Shown here one piece after another: positions 56,900-64,000 of a stretch of 64,000 nt of DNA. Numbering within the stretch: position 1 is the first letter of the stretch; each line of letters begins with the position of its first letter. Position numbers and translations under genes: made by a program. Source of the DNA: Cottoperca gobio (lineage: Eukaryota; Chordata; Actinopteri; Perciformes; Bovichtidae); contig NC_041375.1 of the NCBI RefSeq assembly GCF_900634415.1, forward strand, positions 20,187,041-20,251,040, given 5' to 3'. The notes under the pieces are model-generated. The model saw nothing but the letters and a program-made list of their open reading frames with translations. It was not told where the DNA came from and made no database searches.

Positions 56900-58890
56900 A
56901 TATGAACTTCATTTTTTTGAGTATTGGTTTTTCATGAATACAGTTATGATAAAAAAATAATCACCAACACTGAATTTAGCCATAAGTCAAACATTTTTTT
57001 AGAGAAAGATCTCCATTAGTACAGGTGATACCTGACTTATAGGTCAATGCTTTGTCAAAACAAGATGTTTTATACATCTTGTATGGCATTAAAAAATCAA
57101 ATCTGAACATGAAAAATGTTTTCTTCAGAACCAAGGACGTTTTACTTTAATTGCTGAAAAGAAATCAGACAATTGGGAAAGCAATTTAGAAATTTCAAAG
57201 GACTACAGTACAAACTGACAACAATATTACACAAAACATAAAAGAACCAGGACAGAAACAGTATTGTCTGCACATCTCCAGTCCTTTTCTCTCAGCTTAG
57301 AAAACAGGTTTAATCCAAAAGCATTATTTTGACAATGAGTTCCATTCTTACATCATACAAACACTGCAAAAACAGTCTCAACCGTTGCCTTCCTTTTGCA
57401 AATGCTAGTTAAGCTAATTACTGCAGCTAAAACTATAAACCTGTAACAAAACACTGCAGTATCTATTATACAGCTCATAATAATAATACAAATCTGATAT
57501 GTTAAGAAACATCATCATTTGCACGTTTATAACACAGCTTCCACTCAGAGGTGGATTCAAACCGTGCAGGTTGAGGAATGTTGCCTATCAGTAAAGCGTG
57601 ACAACACCTTGAACCGTCTGAAAGTGCCTGAGGGGTAACGATGGTTGCTTCAACCATGTAACATGTATGAAGCCATATATAACGCATCCAAAAGTAATTT
57701 GCCAGTAATTTTAATAACAGATCTCCCTCAGTGTTGTTTGAGTATGCACTTGAATAAGTTAAGCTTTTTTACTTTATATATCTTTTAGAAGAAAGATATA
57801 TTTGTGTTTGTGTGCACGCACAAATGCACGTGTTGTTTTATATAATACAATGCCAGTAATTTTAATAACAGATCTCCCTCATTGTTGTTTGAGTACCTGT
57901 CAGTGACAGCCTCAAAGGCCAACGAGGAAAAATGGGTGCAGCTGGAGTTTTAGTGTCACAATAGGTCAATAGTACAACACCCACTTGCCACTTTCATTCT
58001 TTCTCACTCTCACACACACCCACAAATTTTGCATAAAACCTCCACACAATAAGGAGAGCACATGCAAAAATGTCTTAATGATAATGTCTTTTCAGTGGAA
58101 AGACAATAGCAGAGGAAATAGAAAGTGACTTTAATAGATCTCAAACCACAGTGGACACATAACTCTATAATGAATAGTTGGTATTAAATTAATCTCAGTA
58201 TTATACAGCTATACTCCACAATACCTATGTTTGGGGTAAAATGTATTGCTATGTGTTGCAAATACAGGATCCACTTTAACTATTTATTATTTTTTTTCAG
58301 TTAATGGGCTCCTCAAAATGACGAAAATTGACAAAATATTTTAACATCTATCTCTTTTCAGAGAAACATGAAGCATACTGTCTCTAATAGAAATCCAGAT
58401 CAAGGGAGCGTACACCTTACACATCTTTAAAGAGAAACACCTTGAAAATTCTTTCTTTTCTTTGATTCAAAGTGTTTACAGGAAATGCAGCCGCTTCTGT
58501 CCACATTCAGGAGAATCAGGACAAAGTTTACATGCCTTTCTGTTTTTCACTAGGTGAGGTTTCTGGGTTTGTAAAAAACATCCGTTGAGATAACCTTATC
58601 GTTAACCTTAAGGTGAATACCAGAGGCTATCACTGAATAGCAGTGTCAAACTCAAAACACTTGCATGCACAATCTTACTGAAATAAAAGTAGGTAATTAA
58701 AAGAAATAAACAGCAATAAGTATTACAGAGGCATTGACGTGTGAGAAGCAAAAATGAAATCTGCAAAATATAGCTGTCACACAGATTTGTTGCACAAAAC
58801 ATGGAAATACTCAAACAAAGTAAGGTACCACGAGAAAAGTACAGAACTACAGTAAAAGTATTCAGCCCTATCTCGCCTACAACTTGTTCA
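56900..58890. other. Intergenic, AT-rich
   Basis: No exon seen. Contains a 44-base direct repeat (57701-57744 and 57852-57895) with one mismatch. Otherwise unique-looking sequence. Confidence 0.5.
57701..57895. repeat. 44-bp direct repeat, 151 bp apart
   Basis: GCCAGTAATTTTAATAACAG followed by ATCTCCCTCA and GTTGTTTGAGTA occurs at 57701-57744 and 57852-57895 with a single G/T difference. Confidence 0.9.
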
Positions 58891-59279
58891 AAATCCAGAA
58901 AGACTCCTCAAGAGATCAAGAGAGACCAAGTCTCGCCTATACTATATTTTAAGATTATTTTACTTGTTTTTAAAGCATTGCATGGACTGGAACCTGGTTA
59001 CACTTCTGAACTCCTCATACCCTATTCTACCTCCTGTTCTCTCCAGTCTCCATACCGTGCACCCAGCTAAAAACCAAAGGTGATTGAGCATTTTCGGTTG
59101 TTGGCTCTAAATTGTGGAATAGTTTGCCACTAACAATTAGACCCCTCCCCATGCATACATTTAAAACCTGTTTAAAGATAATTTTTCCCCCTTAGCCTAT
59201 TCATTTTTCTTCATGCAGACTTGCCTGACAACACTTGTTCTTTTGTGCAATACTGCTCTATAAATAAACTTGACGAATT
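58880..59279 (+). mobile_element. 3' remnant of an L2-like LINE
   Basis: The plus strand reads a decayed reverse transcriptase C-terminus: FKIILLVFKALHGLEPGY, LIPYSTSCSLQS, then a shifted LLALNCGIVCH-like block that corresponds to the LWNSLP region of intact L2-type elements. It ends with CTGCTCTATAAATAAACTTGACG, the usual L2 tail. Stops and a frameshift make it inactive. Confidence 0.8.
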
Positions 59280-59507
59280 TTAGTTTCACTACTGACTGAT
59301 GAAACCACCTAAAACACCCTATAAATATGGCAGTGGATTTCCCCACATCTTAAGTGTTATTTATTTTTGTTAAAGTGCATTAAAACAAAGATGCATTGAG
59401 TTTAAATGTACAGGTCAGAGTCTTGACAGACCTCTCTCTTCCCTTCGATGAGACATAACTCAGAACGGTTGGTGATGCTTTTTGTCCTTTTGTGCGCACG
59501 GTAGAAA

Positions 59508-59515
59508 CCGGAAGT
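59508..59515 (+). promoter_or_regulatory. ETS-type motif before an unidentified gene
   Basis: CCGGAAGT lies 73 bases before a start codon at 59588. ETS/GABP motifs of this form are common near TATA-less transcription starts. Confidence 0.4.
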
Positions 59516-59587
59516 ACAAGAAAAAGCTACAGCACAACAAGACAATTAATTGAAGCGAAATAATAAAAACAATAACTGTGACTGAAA

Positions 59588-62500
59588 ATGGATAGTCAAA
59601 ACCCAAAGTCAACTAGTAACGATTCACGCTGCGTATTTTTTAATACAGATTCAGAAGACTATCGATGCGTAAGTAACTAACGTAACTGTAAACCCAGTTT
59701 AGCTAATTTGCTAGTTAGCAACATAACATTTCACTGTTAGCTCACTATGCGTTGGTAATTATTTACTCGACATGATAGATTTATTGATTAATCGATTGAT
59801 AAGTCGATGTATGGAGGCCTGACACCTGCATGTTTCCCAGTGTTAAACTGTAACCTTGTGACTGAACTGTCAGTCATCTAACATGCTAACTAGCTGCATT
59901 AATTGGTTGAATATTGACGTTATAGTACAACCATAGTAAAACGAATTAATCTCCACTTAGTAAGAAAGAGCTAACATTACCCAGTTGTGTGTGACAAGCT
60001 AACTAAAGCTAACCTACCTGAGCATTACCAGCTTTATGTCTTTTTATCTATTGTTACTCATACTTAATGAAACAGTGTTTACCAACATTGTTCTAGAGTT
60101 GAGCCGCAGACATGCAGCCGGAAAGACTCCGTTTGTAAAAGATAGTCTGGTTAAAGATAAGCAGAGATTGCGAACACAATCTTGAAATGATAACAAGTGA
60201 ACCTGTTTCGCCAGTTGTTAGCTGATTGTGAAGGAGAGCAACAACAGTAGGACAATAACTTCAATGGTAGAAAGTAACGAAGTGCATTCAATTTCTTTAC
60301 TGATATACAGTGTTTATGTTATTTTGCTCACACCAATAGGAGCACTGTACAACTTAGTGTAATCAAATACATCAAATATAGACTGGATAATACCCAGTGG
60401 TTGAATCAACACCTCTCTGTCAAAGTCTCAAGCACAGCATGACCTTCAGACAAATATAGATTCAAATGATATTGCATTGAATGTACAGGTGTTTGTGGTA
60501 TTGAGTCCACACCCTGTGGATTGGTGTAAGAGATTAACAATGAACCTGTTAAAAGTTCTTATCTTCAGTATAACCTTGTTATGAAAAAACCTGGCTGACC
60601 ATGAACTGACATATGGGCAGATTATTAAAAACACAGTGTTGTTCATGGTGCAGTAAACATGTTATTTCAGTAGGTGTAACTTTGTGTGCCAGAAGCTTTA
60701 GGCTCCAGGTTGTCATCTATACTTGATTAAGAATGCTGCAGCAATGCTGTCTTGCGTTGAGCTCAAGTCTCTTCTTTAACGTCAAGCAGTTTCCTGGAAT
60801 TGCAAGAGATCAATCATAGTGTCCCATACACTGTCTGACAAACCCAGAAGAAGATAGCCCACAGTGATCAAGCCAGCTATACCAGTCTAAATTTGGTATC
60901 ACTCATGAAAATGAAGTGTTCATCCGTTCCCCATAATGTTGTCACTATACGTTTAGTCTTGGAGTTTTGTTCCCTGATTAATCCTTTTCCTTTTTGTCAG
61001 TTGAACAGATTGTCAGAGTCTGTTCATTAGACTTCAATAATTAGTCGATTAATTAACAGTCAATAAACAGAGAAAAAAGAGAGCAATATTTTGATAATCA
61101 AACGATAATTTAAGTAATTTTTCAAGAAAGAAAACTCATTTTATTTTACTCTTTGGAAGAGAACTGTCAGATTTTTGTTCTTCACCCCAATGTTGCTCAT
61201 CCTTTTTCGGTATTAGGTAACTCAGGGTAACTCATGATCATTTATTTCCTCATGAAAACCACGATACAGATGCTAATGTGACTTGATCATGAGGAGGGGA
61301 AATCCACACCCAAAAAGCAGGATCAGTCATGCACTATTTATGAAACAATTTGTAACAAAGTGCTGAGCCTGAGCCTTTTTAACACTCCTCCAGTTTCATA
61401 TCGGGATCCATCATTCAAATGCAATTACAACAGTAATAACATGGTAAAAGGCCTCTGGAGAAAAAATGGCAGTTGTCTATCTCTCTTTGTCAAATCTTCT
61501 CTTTCTAATGTATCCAGAAATCTTACGTCACTGCAAAAACAAATTATTGTATTAAACTTAAAATTCACTTGCATTAAAAACATGACGTGACGCAATTACA
61601 GGCTTTTGACTGATCGAAGGTTGTGACTGCTCCGAGAAAACCGGTGTAGAACATTGTGTGCGAAAGGCCATTGCAATAGAGCATGTCCTGCTGTAATTTG
61701 CATGCAAGACTACAACCAGGGCCCCTTCATTTTCCCTGAAGCTTTTAGGACTGACTCACACATTTCTCATTCTTTTCATTCCTTCGCTCTCTTCCTTTCC
61801 TCTCTTGTTTCTCTCCGAGTTGCTCTCAGATCATCTTCAGCTTGGATGTTGCTTTGCACAAAATATGTAAAGTGTCAGGTTCTAGGTTTTCATTTCAATA
61901 AGCCGTCATTTAACAGGCCTCTGAGTTTTACGGCATGTTGAATAGCGTCAAATGTCTGTGGAGGTCATAAACAACTTTTGGTGTCTTAAAGGCGTCAGTA
62001 GTAGAGTGCAAATACTCACATTTGAGATTATTCGGGTTGCCTGAAGTGTATGTAAACTCCATTTTGTTATACTTCCTTTAATTACACACATGCTTGCACG
62101 CAAACACACAACAGACATGCTTGAACAAATAGCAGTCTTGTCAACCCAGTCATTTCTAAGCCGATGATTGTAATGTAGGCAGTACTGTATTTGTTTTGCA
62201 CTTTTCACTCAGTTTGCACTGTGCTTTACTTAAATCAGAAATATTACACAGAGTAAGTGATGCAAAGATTAATTATACACTTTAATATGTTGTTTTTTTG
62301 TTTATTATTTATGCATGTGAGCCATACGGTCATGAATTGTTTCTGATTTACAGGTGGTGATTTTAACAGTAAAACGAGCCACGGGAACCTTCTCCTTAGT
62401 AGGATGGTAAATATTTCCTCAAGTTTCTTTTTTTACACGATACTTTGTCCTGAAGCCTTGACTTTTATTTCACACCACATAGTTCCATCTATATTGCTGG

Positions 62501-63074
62501 AAGAGTTAATTCTAGTATTAAAGTATTAAAAATTCTATTTTATTTGAACAATACTTTTGAGGAAATGAGTACGTTGGGACCCAAACGCACATTAATAATT
62601 TCATAGAAGTCGTCGGATGTTTTTCCCATTTGTTTCAATATTCGGGTGGGATTTTGCAGGTGGTATCTAGTGGCATTTTGATAAACTGCATCTTAACATT
62701 TTGGCTTTAACATATGGCTGCGGAGGTGGCGGCTTTTTGGCCGGTGAGATCACTCCTTCAAATGCTGCTGAGCAGGTCTTTGGCAGGTTTTCTTCCATTG
62801 ACGTTAGTTTCAGTCTAAACATTTTTTTAACGGCCAGTAATCGAACTGTAAGCTAAAGAATATCAGCAGAGCAAAGGTTACAATAGAGCACGCAGGGACA
62901 AGTGTTGGCCTGTTTCTGTGCAGAAAGACAGTATAGAACACCAAACGACTCGTCTCTTCAGATTGATGTTAGCTGTTAGCATGAAACGTCTAACTGTTGT
63001 CTTTCTTCTCTCCACACAGCATTTTCATGCTGTTTGTGATCTGGCTGCTTCGCAGGTATCACTCTTTGGCTCAG
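59588..63074 (+). CDS. First exons of an unidentified membrane protein (partial)
   Basis: Three putative exons, 59588-59668 (GCGTAAGT donor), 62354-62406 and 63020-63074, fit together in frame across both junctions. A fourth may begin at 63995 after the acceptor TTCCTCTGTAG, and runs off the window. The product starts MDSQNPKSTSNDSRCVFFNT, with no signal peptide and an Asn-Asp-Ser site, then enters a strongly hydrophobic stretch (GCIFMLFVIWLL, about residues 45-56) followed by Arg-Arg. This looks like an extracellular N-terminus and first transmembrane helix, perhaps of a multi-pass receptor. Phase agreement at two junctions plus a clean helix spread over exons 2-3 argues against chance. I do not recognise the family. 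Another reading of exon 3 is open but less protein-like. Confidence 0.5.
59670..62350. other. Intron 1 of the unidentified gene
   Basis: About 2.7 kb of AT-rich sequence without recognisable exons, LTRs or strong repeats. Confidence 0.4.
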
Positions 63075-64000
63075 GTAAAATTCCACTACGAAGTACAGCA
63101 TGTTTTGACACCTCCCCCCCCCACATTTCTGTTTGTTTAATTGCCACCGTAAATATGATCAATTAGCCGTGGCAAATCTTGGCATAATTCAACCCAATTA
63201 AAATGCACAGATTAATTAACTGTGGAGTTAATTGCTTCATGGTTGTTCTGTGATAGTGACGGCTGTCTTTCCCATTTAGGTCTGACTATAGATGGAATAA
63301 TATTCGTTACATGTTCTTTTTCTTCCGCATGTTTTCTTTTATCCAAAATAGTAAAAAAAAAAAAAAAAAGTCTAAAGCAGATCGGTGTTTGTGTGCGCAT
63401 GCGCCTTTTCAAGTTGCTTTTTCACCTCGAAAGAAAGCCCCTGCCATGCCACAACTTCCTGAGCTTATAGTACTCCTCCACTACTCTCATCATAAGGTGA
63501 AAGATCCCCATATGCGGCATGAATTAAAACGTTATGGCCGTTCAAATTTCCCATTTTGTCCCATTTCGGCCCGAAAACGCCATCGCTCTCGTGCGATTTC
63601 CTCGGAAACGGCTGGTGCCATTGAGCTGGGACCAAGTGGTTTGTGTTCAGAGGCTCACTGGAGCACATAGTAGCCGCGTGTTTTCTCTTAAATACCGATC
63701 CCCAGAAAGTAGCATTTTACGGCCTGTGTTGTGTTTTTGAAGCCAGTGCAAGCAGGTCTGTCCGGCTTTGCAGCGCTCCACGTTATCCTCCTAATCTAAA
63801 GTAAATGACAGCTTAATGTGAGGCTCTGATGGATCCTATTACCTCTGGACCAGGTCGCACAGAGTAGCGTCACCTCCTCCTGCTCTTTCTCTGCTCTTCT
63901 CACACCACACAAACCCTCTCCTTACCTCCATCCCATGACAAAGGTTATCTGTCAGTCAATAATCTGTAATGCTCCACCTCCTCTTCCTCTGTAGCGTTGT
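63075..64000. other. Right edge: intron 3 and possible exon 4 start
   Basis: Non-coding sequence with a 16-base poly-A near 63353. The final bases end in a pyrimidine-rich tract and CAG-like acceptor (about 63980-63994), so the next exon probably begins within the last six bases. Confidence 0.4.

Noticed and set aside
62711..62745. Possible alternative first exon (MAAEVAAFWP, donor GTGAGA)
   Set aside because: It has a good donor but would shift the frame of exon 3 away from the transmembrane reading, and no other support exists.
63465..63740. Overlapping frames on both strands near the right edge
   Set aside because: No splice or promoter context; looks like a chance opening in GC-richer sequence.

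Overview
This window is vertebrate nuclear DNA and almost certainly comes from a ray-finned (teleost) fish. The coding regions are spliced with GT-AG introns. The proteins are clear vertebrate orthologues. The non-coding DNA is AT-rich and full of (TG)n tracts, hAT-like and TTAA-type MITEs, an RTE/Rex3-like LINE, L2-like LINE tails and other repeats common in fish. No CRISPR array, operon, tRNA, rRNA or bacterial signal was seen.

All recognised genes lie on the plus strand, head to tail. The order is: slain1 (2603-13222, nine coding exons, microtubule plus-end protein), a small death-domain protein (14856-15831, three exons), a KBTBD6/7-type BTB-BACK-kelch CUL3 adaptor (17434-19305, one exon), a Rab33-type GTPase (22410-23715, two exons), katnal1 (26001-32208, ten coding exons, katanin-like AAA ATPase), tspan7 (36144-44417, seven exons, tetraspanin), mid1ip1-like (55592-56065, one exon, Spot14/MIG12 family) and the first three exons of an unrecognised membrane protein that runs off the right edge (from 59588). 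Exon boundaries were set by hand from homology, GT/AG signals and phase. Every junction keeps the frame.

Between and inside the genes are: a decayed Ty3-type gag on the minus strand with a local tandem repeat (0.7-1.9 kb), interspersed repeats at 5.3, 8.5 and 11.4 kb, two TTAA-type MITEs (12.8 and 27.2 kb), two hAT-like MITEs (19.9 and 29.9 kb), many fragments of a 'TTCCACCACTG' repeat (34.9-37.4, 50.3 and 53.6-54.7 kb), a 5'-truncated minus-strand LINE at 50.8-52.2 kb with a perfect 12-bp target duplication, and L2-like tails at 24.8 and 58.9-59.3 kb.

The genes form no single pathway. Two themes recur: microtubules (slain1, katnal1, and mid1ip1, whose mammalian relative binds the microtubule-associated MID1) and, from family knowledge, autophagy (Rab33B with ATG16L1; KBTBD6/7 with ATG8 proteins). 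The fish KBTBD protein stops at the tryptophan where the mammalian ATG8-binding motif begins. From memory, the human counterparts of slain1, kbtbd7 and katnal1 are on 13q and those of tspan7 and mid1ip1 are close together on Xp11.4. I found no convincing undescribed system. The best leads are the missing LIR, the unidentified membrane-protein gene, the small death-domain gene, and the UG/CA repeats at splice sites.
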